Assembly: GCA_017548165.1 (NCBI GenBank)
Contig: JAFYMW010000068.1
Location: 1 to 35,135 of the forward strand
Source: Bacteroidaceae bacterium
GTDB lineage: Bacteria; Bacteroidota; Bacteroidia; Bacteroidales; Bacteroidaceae
DNA: 35,135 bases
Direction of reading: 5' to 3'
Both the position numbers and the translations under genes were made by a program. The notes beneath the pieces were generated by a model. It made no database searches and was not told where the DNA came from. It saw nothing but the letters and a program-made list of their open reading frames with translations. This document shows, one piece after another, positions 15,330-23,747 of the stretch (position 1 is the first letter of the stretch; the number at the start of each line of letters is the position of its first letter).

Positions 15330-16661
15330 CTATTTTAAAATTTTTCTTATCTGAGAATAGAGTCCTTGTATTCTGCTATTAGAGTGAAGTTTTACGTCTG
15401 ATAGAGTAAGACGGAATGTATACCAAAGTTCGTGAGCCACTATGGGGGATGGTGCTACAAGCAATGATGCACATAAAGCCCAGTGCCATGGAAGGTTCAC
15501 AAACAGACATGTTATATAAATAATGAATAGCAATGGCCACAGAAGAAGGTGCAACAGGAAACGAGCAGAATTCCAAAAGGCAGCATCCTTGAACAAACGT
15601 AGCAAGCACTGGCATGCCAAGATATAAGGCAGGGCACAGACTGATGCTGCAATACCATAGGGCAAGGTGAGCAGGGATACAGCAAGTCTAGCCAAACGTT
15701 GAGAGACTGATTTGCGTGCAGCAACAGACTCTAAATCTATATTCTTGGCCACACGCAATCTGTGAGCCTCTTCTGCCAACTTAAACAGCTGAGCTGCCTC
15801 TTCTGAGTTGTCTTCCTTCAAGGCCTCAATACGCTTCAAGGTATTTTTCTTTGCTCTGAACTGTAGTTCCAATGCTGGCAACCCCACATTGGCCTCATCC
15901 TTGAGTAGCTTGCCAACTTCGTTGGATTCCACGATATTGCATATTTCTAATGTAGCATCGTAGTTGTTGTCATTGGGTATAAATAAGGTTGTCGACTTTA
16001 GTTCTTCGGCAAGAGTTTCTCTCATGATATTCATCTGCTCTTGCGCTATCAGTTGAGAGTTTTCCTTGATGAGTTCTCCCACGTTGATGGGTTTGCCAAA
16101 TTGCATGCGCAGAGTGGAACGGTATCTGAAGAAGTCGCCATATGTGATTCCCACGGGTACTATATACAGGGGGAAATTGGGCATATGCTCATGGGTCTGA
16201 AGAGCTATTCTGAGTATACCCTTAGACAATGGGAGCAAGGAATATTTGGCTTGGTGTGTGCCCTCTGGGAAAATGCAGAAGGGAATTTTATCCATGAGCA
16301 CATCCACGGACTTCTTTATAATCTCGTAGTTCTTCTTCACTGCACTAAAACCATCGCGATGTCGCATGATGGGCATGATCTTGAGGAAGGAGAAAATACG
16401 GGCTAGAATGGGATTCTTGAAGATATCAGCACGTGCCACAAATACCTTGGGAGTGTGGTCAATGCTGAGGATGACCAAAGCATCCATGAGCGTATTGGTG
16501 TGATTTGGAGCAAACATTATTGCTCCATCGCTGGGAATATTCTCTTTATTTATATATAAGATATCCCTATAGGATTTTTTTACAAAAAAGTCTACAAAAT
16601 ATCTAAGTATGTCGTAGCCTCTGTCGAAATCTTGAATCTTCTTTTTTCTACGCTTTGCCAT
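15330..16661 (-). CDS. PlsC-type 1-acylglycerol-3-phosphate acyltransferase family protein
   Basis: This 443-aa protein has the acyltransferase motif NHTNTLMDAL (H54 and D60 of the H-x4-5-D catalytic pair) and the glycerol-phosphate-binding FPEGT at 131-135, followed by PVGITYGDFF near 165. The first 230 residues are the PlsC domain. The last 120 carry several hydrophobic segments (residues about 330-405) that would anchor it in the inner membrane. It is about twice the length of plain PlsC. It probably transfers an acyl group in phospholipid or lipid-like synthesis; the acceptor is not known. It follows the BASS transporter gene by 9 bases, so the two are cotranscribed. Confidence 0.88.
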   Translation of the reverse strand: MAKRRKKKIQDFDRGYDILRYFVDFFVKKSYRDILYINKENIPSDGAIMFAPNHTNTLMDALVILSIDHTPKVFVARADIFKNPILARIFSFLKIMPIMRHRDGFSAVKKNYEIIKKSVDVLMDKIPFCIFPEGTHQAKYSLLPLSKGILRIALQTHEHMPNFPLYIVPVGITYGDFFRYRSTLRMQFGKPINVGELIKENSQLIAQEQMNIMRETLAEELKSTTLFIPNDNNYDATLEICNIVESNEVGKLLKDEANVGLPALELQFRAKKNTLKRIEALKEDNSEEAAQLFKLAEEAHRLRVAKNIDLESVAARKSVSQRLARLAVSLLTLPYGIAASVCALPYILACQCLLRLFKDAAFWNSARFLLHLLLWPLLFIIYITCLFVNLPWHWALCASLLVAPSPIVAHELWYTFRLTLSDVKLHSNSRIQGLYSQIRKILK

Positions 16662-16670
16662 ATTGTTATT

Positions 16671-17612
16671 TTACTTTCTACGGAAGCAGTATGCAACACC
16701 CAAACCAGAGACTATATGCCATATGCCCCACCATGCTGTAATGAAGAGCATACCGCCGTAGTAACCATGCCAGATTTCTGGTGCAAAGATGGCCTTGTTG
16801 AACAACAATACCAGACCGAGACCAGAGTTCTGTATGCCCGTTTCTATGGTTAGTGTCCTTACGTCTTCCTTACTTAATCTTGCCAAACGGCTACCAAGAT
16901 AGCCTATACCCAATGCCGAACCATTGTGAAGCATGACGAGAAAGAAGACATAGAATATATTGTCGACAAATATCTGGAAATTCTGCGCAAACGACACTGC
17001 CACCATGCCTAGGAAAAGCATAATAGAGATGGCCTGAGATGGTTTGGTGATTTTCTGTGTAGCATTGGGGAAGAAACGTGCGAAGAGCAAGCCTAGAAGA
17101 ATAGGAAGTCCGAGCAATAAGAATATCTGCTCCAACATAGGCATGAATGGGATAACCAATTGGGGGATATCCTGCTTTACACTTATGAAACGACTATACA
17201 TAGTACCCCAAAAGTAGAAGTTCAGAGGGGTGACTATGGGCGAGAAGGTCGTAGTGATGGCTGTAAGTGAAATGGAAAGAGCCACATTGCCCTTGGACAA
17301 TGATGAGAGAAAATTTGAGATATTACCACCAGGACAAGATGCAATAAGTATCATGCCCAATGCAATCATGGGTGTAATAACAGGACTCAATGCCAATGCA
17401 ACAAGAAACGTTACAGCAGGAAGAGCAACCCATTGCAAAAAGACACCAAGGGCTATTGATTTGGGGTTCTTGACTACCTCCATGATAGTACGAGGTTTGA
17501 TGCTCAAAGCCACTCCGAACATGACGAAAGCAAGAATAATATTCACTATCATCATTCCCTCTTCACCAAAATTTATTATCAGAGTGTTTAGAGATTCTAA
17601 CTGTTCTTTCAT
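16671..17612 (-). CDS. Bile acid:sodium symporter (BASS) family transporter
   Basis: This inner-membrane protein has about ten membrane segments. The family marks are SCPGGNISNFLSSLSKGNVALS near residue 90 and ETGIQNSGLGLVLL near 265, both in the crossing-helix core that binds sodium. I start it at 17612 (MKEQLESLNTL, 313 aa), not at the longer ATG at 17660. A consensus -7 box TATATTTG at 17636-17643 lies inside the longer frame, and the extra 16 residues are not typical. Substrates in this family range from bile acids to small carboxylates, and none can be read here. It forms an operon with the acyltransferase downstream. Confidence 0.88.
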   Translation of the reverse strand: MKEQLESLNTLIINFGEEGMMIVNIILAFVMFGVALSIKPRTIMEVVKNPKSIALGVFLQWVALPAVTFLVALALSPVITPMIALGMILIASCPGGNISNFLSSLSKGNVALSISLTAITTTFSPIVTPLNFYFWGTMYSRFISVKQDIPQLVIPFMPMLEQIFLLLGLPILLGLLFARFFPNATQKITKPSQAISIMLFLGMVAVSFAQNFQIFVDNIFYVFFLVMLHNGSALGIGYLGSRLARLSKEDVRTLTIETGIQNSGLGLVLLFNKAIFAPEIWHGYYGGMLFITAWWGIWHIVSGLGVAYCFRRK

Positions 17613-17635
17613 AAATTTACCACGTTTAGTACATG

Positions 17636-17643
17636 CAAATATA
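17636..17643 (-). promoter_or_regulatory. -7 box of the BASS-acyltransferase operon
   Basis: TATATTTG on the minus strand. No clear -33 TTTG. The transcription start near 17629 would leave about 17 bases before the ATG at 17612, which rules out the upstream ATG at 17660. Confidence 0.5.
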
Positions 17644-17832
17644 TAAATATAATTGAACATACATACGCTTTAAGGCACTTTTTGTTATAGCATTCACTCG
17701 ATTTTCTAAAAAAAATAAAAAATAATCTATCTGTACATATAAATTATGCTTAACAAAATCTAATTTGCATGCACATTGCACTTAAACATTCTAAAAATAC
17801 TTTAAAAAGATGAGTTTTATAGAATAATTCAC

Positions 17833-17840
17833 TAACTTTG
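17833..17840 (+). promoter_or_regulatory. -7 box of the UpxY-AraC operon
   Basis: TAACTTTG fits TAnnTTTG. The -33 position is poor. The predicted start is near 17847, which coincides with the ATG of a tiny upstream frame (17847-17873, MSKPQPNI). The leader to the real start at 17880 is only about 33 bases, and the 200 bases upstream are very AT-rich. Confidence 0.45.
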
Positions 17841-17879
17841 CCTAAAATGAGTAAACCGCAGCCAAACATTTAGAAAACA

Positions 17880-18770
17880 ATGACGACACAAAAGATTTGG
17901 TTCGTTTTAAAAACATCTACTACAGTACAACGAATAAGAGACATTGCCGAACAAGAGGGAATAGAGTTGTTTCTGCCTACCTATCAAGTTACAGAGATGA
18001 AGGGAAGGAATAAGATTCAAAAAGAGAAATCGTTGACTTTGGACTTGTTTTTTGTGCGGTGTACCGTTTCCGACATGGACAGGATATGTGAAAATCACAA
18101 AGTGGTATACCCTATCTTCCGCCGACGCAAAATACTCTCAGACACCATAGACACACAAAACACCATCACTGGCAGATACCTGAGTGTGCCAGACAAACAG
18201 ATGGGATATTTTATGCGCACAATGGAACTGTACGACGAAAATGTTCCATTTATACAACCTCACGAAGTGGATATGACCAAGGGCGATATTGTAAGAATAA
18301 TCGCTGGTCCGCTAAAAGGCATCGAAGGAATACTGTTGAGCGAACAAGGCAAAGATGGGGGAAGAGTATTGGTGAACATTGATGATGTGGTGGCCATACC
18401 AACAGTAAGCATACAACCAGAGTGGCTTGAGATACTGCAGTTTGCCCCTGCTGGCAAGCATGCATACAAGAAATTTGACTCGTTCCAAAAAAGACTAGAC
18501 ACCGCCATCTGCAATATCAACACAGAGTTGGGGCTGACAGAAACGGATATAAAGGCTATGACAACCTTTATTGCAAGGTATCAGAATCTGATGACATCAA
18601 CAAAAAACCATCAAGCCAAACTGCTAACCTTCATGATAATGGCGCACAGACTTCTGCAACACAGGCACGAAGACTATGTGCTTTTGGAAGAAGAACTTAA
18701 AGCTTTGAAAGGTGAGTTGACAAGCAAAAACACAATAGAATTAGTAAATAAATACATAGCAGAAGTCTGA
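17880..18770 (+). CDS. UpxY-type NusG-paralog transcription antiterminator
   Basis: This 296-aa protein has an N-terminal NGN domain (IWFVLKTSTTVQRIRDIAEQ, residues 5-120) and a KOW motif (KGDIVRIIAGPLKGIEGILL, 134-153). This is the layout of the UpxY proteins of Bacteroides, which bind RNA polymerase and allow read-through of long capsular polysaccharide operons. After the KOW there is an extra, mainly helical, tail of about 105 residues (190-296), so it is longer than UpxY of B. fragilis (roughly 170-200 aa). Unlike those, it has no polysaccharide genes downstream; the next gene is an AraC regulator 18 bases away. It is therefore an orphan specialised NusG whose target is elsewhere or is itself. 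Confidence 0.82.
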   Translation: MTTQKIWFVLKTSTTVQRIRDIAEQEGIELFLPTYQVTEMKGRNKIQKEKSLTLDLFFVRCTVSDMDRICENHKVVYPIFRRRKILSDTIDTQNTITGRYLSVPDKQMGYFMRTMELYDENVPFIQPHEVDMTKGDIVRIIAGPLKGIEGILLSEQGKDGGRVLVNIDDVVAIPTVSIQPEWLEILQFAPAGKHAYKKFDSFQKRLDTAICNINTELGLTETDIKAMTTFIARYQNLMTSTKNHQAKLLTFMIMAHRLLQHRHEDYVLLEEELKALKGELTSKNTIELVNKYIAEV

Positions 18771-18788
18771 CCAGCACGCTGAATAACC

Positions 18789-19685
18789 ATGCACATACTT
18801 TCCGACATAGACAAACTGAACCATCTCTTTGCCACAGAAACACTACATCCACAAGTGGCTGTGGTGGAACTGGAGCATGCCGACAATAGTTTCTTTGGTT
18901 CAATGCGATACGAAATGTTTGCCTTGATACTTCTGGAAAATGAGTTTGGAGAGTTATACAGGAACAACACACGTTTGGCCTATAGCATAGGTTCGCTGAT
19001 AACCGTAAAACCAGGGCAAAGTGTGGAAATGAAGCTAAAAGACGATGTCAAACCTCGAGGATGGATGCTTGCCTTCAAAGCCGACTTGCTGGAAAAGACA
19101 GGATTGGGAAGAGACTTCTATATGTTCTCTTTCTTCAATGCTGACTACAACAAGGCTATAGACCTGTCAAACGTAGAACATGGAGTAATACGCAATTGTT
19201 TCTATAATCTTCATACCGAACTTAACACACCATCCGACCATCTCTCTGGCCAACTGATTCGTTTGGGCATAGGCACCTTGCTAAGCTATGTGAAGAGGTA
19301 TTTTGAAAAGCAACACATCAGTGGCGTAAGGACGTGCGAAACGATGACGGGAAAACTAGATGCACTGCTTGACAAATACCTGGGCAGCGGTCAGCCAGCA
19401 CAACAAGGACAACCCAATGTTACATGGTGCGCCGAACAGTTTGCACTGAGTCCAAGCCATTTCAGCAGCCTGATAAAAAAGGAACTAAAGATAACGGCAC
19501 AAGACTACATAAGAAACAAACTGATAGAACATGCTCAGGTACTGCTGAGACAGACGAACATGACAATCAACGAGATTGCTGAAGAATTGGGATTTTCATA
19601 CCCCAACCATTTCACACGCATGTTTCGCAATACCACGGGTGTGACACCACTAAAATATCGTAAGGGTCCTGGCAAAAAGAATTAG
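18789..19685 (+). CDS. AraC-family transcriptional regulator
   Basis: This 298-aa protein has a C-terminal AraC-type double helix-turn-helix from about residue 205: WCAEQFALSPSHFSSLIKKE, then TNMTINEIAEELGFSYPNHFTRMFRNTTGVTPLKYR. The N-terminal 170 residues resemble the cupin-like ligand domain of AraC proteins (LITVKPGQSVEMKL), with no membrane segment. It follows the UpxY gene by 18 bases and is surely cotranscribed with it. The stop overlaps by 3-4 bases the stop of the convergent PAP2 gene, so no terminator fits between them. Its effector and targets are unknown. Confidence 0.92.
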   Translation: MHILSDIDKLNHLFATETLHPQVAVVELEHADNSFFGSMRYEMFALILLENEFGELYRNNTRLAYSIGSLITVKPGQSVEMKLKDDVKPRGWMLAFKADLLEKTGLGRDFYMFSFFNADYNKAIDLSNVEHGVIRNCFYNLHTELNTPSDHLSGQLIRLGIGTLLSYVKRYFEKQHISGVRTCETMTGKLDALLDKYLGSGQPAQQGQPNVTWCAEQFALSPSHFSSLIKKELKITAQDYIRNKLIEHAQVLLRQTNMTINEIAEELGFSYPNHFTRMFRNTTGVTPLKYRKGPGKKN

Positions 19686-20347
19686 AACAATGTATATATG
19701 AGCGTCACATACATTGTGGACAATAATAGATACATCGAATGACTAGAAAAGCCAGATGATGTATATGCAGTACTATAATATTGCTGAGGTTGACCGATAA
19801 CGAATCTTAACGAGAGAGCATAAAGCAGGTACACAAAAAGTCCCACTAGTACACCCAGACAAGCTCCGCAAAATACATCGAGCGGGAAGTGTACGCCAAG
19901 GTAGATGCGACTGAAACCTACAACCGAAGCCCACACAATCAGACTAATTGTGGTAATTCTGTGACGGAACAGCATGGAAAGAAACACTGCTACGGCAAAG
20001 GTGTTGGCGGCATGTGAACTAACAAAACCATACATACCATGTCTGCCTGATATGTGACGAACGATAAACATCAATTCTGGGTCGTGTGTGGGACGCAGAC
20101 GTGCAACCCATGGTTTGATTATTGAAGAACTTATCTGGTCTGCCAACAATACACATAGTCCCAAACCAACAAGTATGACAACGGCCTCCTTGATTGGACG
20201 ATTACGAAAGACCACAATAATAACAACCAACAAAAGCAACGACCATGTCCATGTGTTACTGAACTTGAGCATGGTGCTGTCCATAAAGATATTGTTGCAC
20301 TGATTGATGTACAACAACAAATCTGTATCGAAGGAAGGGAAATTCAT
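19682..20347 (-). CDS. PAP2 superfamily membrane phosphatase
   Basis: This 221-aa integral membrane protein has the three PAP2 motifs: KPWVARLRP (78-86), SSHA (110-113) and SRIYLGVHFPLDV (146-158), with H112, H153 and D157 as the catalytic triad. About six membrane helices surround them. It should remove phosphate from a lipid or isoprenoid pyrophosphate (for example undecaprenyl pyrophosphate, phosphatidate or a lipid A phosphate) on the periplasmic face. It lies 28 bases after batE on the same strand, so it is probably the last gene of the Bat operon, an unusual partner. Confidence 0.9.
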   Translation of the reverse strand: MNFPSFDTDLLLYINQCNNIFMDSTMLKFSNTWTWSLLLLVVIIVVFRNRPIKEAVVILVGLGLCVLLADQISSSIIKPWVARLRPTHDPELMFIVRHISGRHGMYGFVSSHAANTFAVAVFLSMLFRHRITTISLIVWASVVGFSRIYLGVHFPLDVFCGACLGVLVGLFVYLLYALSLRFVIGQPQQYYSTAYTSSGFSSHSMYLLLSTMYVTLIYTLF

Positions 20348-20375
20348 TTTTTGCAGATTTACAGATAAACTATTT

Positions 20376-21137
20376 CTAAATAGCTTCGTAGGAACTCTTT
20401 TCTACCCACCCTACTTTACCGTCGGCAATTTGCACCTCGGCCCAATCACGCATGCTGTTATCGCGGATTTCAACACGTGTGCCTTCATGAATCACAAAGA
20501 GGTCTGTGCCTGACTTTGTTGGCGTACTTCTTACCGTAACAGCAGAATCCATGATGATGGCAGATTTGTTATTCTTATTATAGTAACGCAAATTATATGC
20601 CAAGATATTGAACAGTATACATAGCGTGAATGCAAATATGGCACCAAAAAATCCCACCTTGCGCAATCCAATTGCAGAACAATAGATGTATAGACTGATA
20701 AGCATCAGGGTGAGGACAAAGGCTCCTATAGCAAAATATGCCCACTGAGTGACAGAATGACTGTGCATGAGGGTACGCCATGCCGAGACGAAAAACATCT
20801 CATGACGTGGAATGATACGGTCTATGGTTTTGTTGCGCGCCATAGCCAGATTAAACCTGATATCCTCATCGGATGGGTCGAGCAACGCAGCACGCTCAAA
20901 CCACAAGATAGCGTTGGCCATATCATCCAAACGATAATAGGTACAAGCAAGATTGTAGTATATTGCTGCACTCTCGCCCTGTTGTGCAAGCTGCAAATAT
21001 AGTTGCTCTGCCTTGGCAAAGTCCTCGGAAGAATAAGCAGAATCGGCTTGATTCTTGACTACATCAACAGAGTCTGCCGACATGGCATAAGAGGGGACAC
21101 CTAATATACAAAAGATAACTATAAGTATGAGTTTCAT
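20376..21137 (-). CDS. batE: BatE: TPR and SH3-like membrane protein
   Basis: This 253-aa protein starts with a signal peptide (MKLILIVIFCILGVPSYAMS). Two or three TPR units span residues 30-105 (ADSAYSSEDFAKAEQLYLQL, then AIYYNLACTYYRLDDMANAI). Two membrane helices lie at about 135-190, and an SH3-like domain ends the protein (VTVRSTPTKSGTDLFVIHEG, then VGWVEKSSYEAI). This layout is that of BatE of the Bacteroides aerotolerance operon. Its place at the 3' end, 15 bases after batD, fits. It probably binds other Bat proteins or peptidoglycan in the periplasm. Confidence 0.92.
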   Translation of the reverse strand: MKLILIVIFCILGVPSYAMSADSVDVVKNQADSAYSSEDFAKAEQLYLQLAQQGESAAIYYNLACTYYRLDDMANAILWFERAALLDPSDEDIRFNLAMARNKTIDRIIPRHEMFFVSAWRTLMHSHSVTQWAYFAIGAFVLTLMLISLYIYCSAIGLRKVGFFGAIFAFTLCILFNILAYNLRYYNKNNKSAIIMDSAVTVRSTPTKSGTDLFVIHEGTRVEIRDNSMRDWAEVQIADGKVGWVEKSSYEAI

Positions 21138-21152
21138 GAGAGTTATATTATT

Positions 21153-22967
21153 CTACAGGTTCTTGTTCAAATTGTTAATAACATTGGATGCCGACTCGTA
21201 TATCTTGTCCATAGTGGCAATAGGGTCACCAGGGGCAAAACGGGCAAATTCGCAAGATTCAAGGACACTCATGTATTGTTGTATAAGTTCCTCACTAACA
21301 CCACGCGCAACGAGCAACTCACGAACGTTGTCCTTTGAAAGATGCGTCATGGAGATATTTAGCTTATCACTGACATAATTGAGCAAAGCTCTGAGCAGTT
21401 CTTCATAAAACGCGCCAACTTCTCTATTTTTCAGTAACTTGCGAGCCACCTTAAGTCTCTTTCCTGCTTCCTTACCTGCTCGTTTGTCACGTTTTCTGGC
21501 GATGTCGGCATTTGCCTTTGCCTGACGATAGAATACTATCAGTATGAGGAGGAAAAGAAGAGAAAGTGACACATAGGTCAATACATAAGTGAGACTACCG
21601 AAGAAACTATCCACGCTATCACTAATGCTTACACTGCCTCCCTTAATATAATGTATGTCGGAAGATAAGACACGCAAATCTTCTTTCTCAAGAACTGAAG
21701 TAGCACCAGCAACCTGTTTGCCCTTGGCTACATCAAGACGAAAAGTATCGGAAGCAAGAGTAACGAACTTTTCTGTCTCTGGATTAAAATACACAAACTC
21801 AACAGGATTGATGACGTATTTGCCTCCGTGACGAGGTACAATGACATAGTCAAAAACAATATTACCATTGGCACCAGAGGCTGTCATTGTGGTCTTATCG
21901 GTTTCCTTAGGAGTGTAAACCTCAAAATCCTTGGGAACATCAACTACCGGAGCCTTAATGAGCTTCATGTTGCCACGACCAGATACAACAACCCTGAGCG
22001 AAGCTACATCATTGGCATCCAACTGTTCGGGTGTCAAGGTTCCTGTCATTGAAAATTTGCCCACAGCACCAGAGAAATTTGATGGCACAGGAGAAGGCAA
22101 TGTCTTGACATCAAGTTCCAACTTGGGGGTGGTAATAGTCTTGCGCACAAGTTGCGTCAAAGAACCTCCACCGAAAAAGACATCAAATGGATCGGCATAA
22201 GGATTGCTAATCTCCACCTCTGCATCAAAACTGATACTGGGTATAGTCAATACACCACTCTTCTGTGGGAAAAGCACATACTGACGCCAAATAGCAGTAC
22301 CATAGTTACGACCATTGTAGTTCTCGTACTTCAATGAGAGTTGAGCCTTGCTGTTAAGTTCCTGACAATGGAAACCGTCCAATTCCGGCATCTCTCCCGA
22401 CAATTGACGAATGTTTACCAATGTATAAAGTTTATAAGTCAGCAATACAGCTTCCTGTTCAAAAACCTTGGCTTTGTTGATTGTGGCAGTAATAAACAAG
22501 TCACGACTATCCACTGAAGCATTAGAACCCGGCGAACGATGTTGAGATGAACTTCCTTGATTGTTGGCACTACCCTGCGATTTTTGAGAAGCTGGCAATA
22601 TGGTAATGGAGGCAGAGTTACTGCGTATAGTCTTGCCCCCAACCTTGACAGAAGCAGAAGGCAATGTATACTCACCTTCCTTAAGAGCTAAAATTGTGTA
22701 GGTAAATGTAACACTGCTTGAATGAGTGGTCTTGCCATTAATCATTTGGTAAGAACTCTGACTACTGGTAGATGGACCATAAAGATATTCAAATCCAGGG
22801 AATTCACCAACCCTGATGTCTTCAACATCCTGAGTGTCTACAACATACCTTACATTTATACGTTGACCCACCTCGCACGCCTCTGGTGCCTTGATTGTTA
22901 CATTCTGGGCAAAGGAAGTGATGACCATCGTCATCAGTATCAACAATGCAAAAAGTTTCCTATTCAC
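21153..22967 (-). CDS. batD: BatD oxygen-tolerance protein
   Basis: This 604-aa protein has a signal peptide (MNRKLFALLILMTMVITSFA), a large periplasmic beta-rich region (VGEFPGFEYLYGPSTSSQSS, FTYTILALKEGEYTLPSAS and FGGGSLTQLV are BatD landmarks), then one membrane helix near 455-480 (SLTYVLTYVSLSLLFLLILI) and a basic cytoplasmic tail of about 125 residues. It is part of the Bat complex in the inner membrane. The exact biochemistry is unsettled. The gene sits between batC (39 bases) and batE (15 bases). Confidence 0.95.
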   Translation of the reverse strand: MNRKLFALLILMTMVITSFAQNVTIKAPEACEVGQRINVRYVVDTQDVEDIRVGEFPGFEYLYGPSTSSQSSYQMINGKTTHSSSVTFTYTILALKEGEYTLPSASVKVGGKTIRSNSASITILPASQKSQGSANNQGSSSQHRSPGSNASVDSRDLFITATINKAKVFEQEAVLLTYKLYTLVNIRQLSGEMPELDGFHCQELNSKAQLSLKYENYNGRNYGTAIWRQYVLFPQKSGVLTIPSISFDAEVEISNPYADPFDVFFGGGSLTQLVRKTITTPKLELDVKTLPSPVPSNFSGAVGKFSMTGTLTPEQLDANDVASLRVVVSGRGNMKLIKAPVVDVPKDFEVYTPKETDKTTMTASGANGNIVFDYVIVPRHGGKYVINPVEFVYFNPETEKFVTLASDTFRLDVAKGKQVAGATSVLEKEDLRVLSSDIHYIKGGSVSISDSVDSFFGSLTYVLTYVSLSLLFLLILIVFYRQAKANADIARKRDKRAGKEAGKRLKVARKLLKNREVGAFYEELLRALLNYVSDKLNISMTHLSKDNVRELLVARGVSEELIQQYMSVLESCEFARFAPGDPIATMDKIYESASNVINNLNKNL

Positions 22968-23006
22968 GATTATACCGTATTTTCTGTACCTAAAATCAAA
23001 TTTATA

Positions 23007-23729
23007 TTACCACTGCTTCTGTAAGCGCTTTCGAGGTGCATCCTGTTGTTTGCGCTGGATTTTTTCCTGAGTCTCCTTCTCATTGCGCATAGCAGCCTTC
23101 AGCAGACGCTCAGCAACTTCCTTAGACATACCTACCTGTTGCTGTTGTTGCTGTTGTTGTTGCTGTTGTTCTTCCTCTTTATTTTGGTCTTGAGACTGAG
23201 GATTCTCTTTCTTATCCTGTCCCTGCTGGTCCTCCTTCTTATCCTTCTGCTCCTGGTCTTTCTGGTCCTCGTTCTCATTCTGATTGTTCTTCAGATGCCA
23301 CAAGGCAAGGACATAGTTGTAACGAGTTTCGTGGTTGGAAGGGTCGTTGCGCAACGAGTTCTTATAACAATCCACAGCCTCGGCATACCTCTCCGAAGCT
23401 TGCAACAATACACCCATATTGTGATATATGTCAGACAATTTCTGTTTGTCTTTCTCGTATTTGGTAGCAGCTACATACTCCTTCATAGCATCTTGTGGTT
23501 TGCCCTGCCTCAGTAGAGCATTGCCAAGATTGTAACGCACAAGGGCATATGTAGAATCTATCTCAAATGCCTTCTTGTATTGTATGATAGCCTTATCCGA
23601 GAGGTCCTTGCCTCCGATAGTGTCCAGCATCAGACGATTGCCTCGACGTATGTAGTCACGAATGGTTTGAGCATCGGCCCAAATTATAAAAATGGATGAT
23701 ATTAAAAGAAATACAAGGATTCGTTTCAT
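23007..23729 (-). CDS. batC: BatC: periplasmic TPR protein with a polyglutamine tract
   Basis: This 240-aa protein has a signal peptide (MKRILVFLLISSIFIIWADA) and TPR repeats over residues 30-140 (YALVRYNLGNALLRQGKPQD, then IYHNMGVLLQASERYAEAVD). It then has a highly charged, low-complexity stretch ending in 11 consecutive glutamines (encoded at 23136-23168). The C-terminal tail is basic (KRLQKQW). The layout is typical of BatC. The charged linker varies between strains in my expectation. It lies 18 bases downstream of batB. Confidence 0.9.
   Translation of the reverse strand: MKRILVFLLISSIFIIWADAQTIRDYIRRGNRLMLDTIGGKDLSDKAIIQYKKAFEIDSTYALVRYNLGNALLRQGKPQDAMKEYVAATKYEKDKQKLSDIYHNMGVLLQASERYAEAVDCYKNSLRNDPSNHETRYNYVLALWHLKNNQNENEDQKDQEQKDKKEDQQGQDKKENPQSQDQNKEEEQQQQQQQQQQQVGMSKEVAERLLKAAMRNEKETQEKIQRKQQDAPRKRLQKQW
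23136..23168. repeat. CAG/CAA trinucleotide run in batC
   Basis: Eleven in-frame glutamine codons in a row, a mixture of CAG (four) and CAA (seven) on the coding strand. The interruptions by two codon types should limit slippage, but the tract length could still vary between strains. Confidence 0.9.
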
Positions 23730-23747
23730 ATCTTCAAGTCTATGTCA

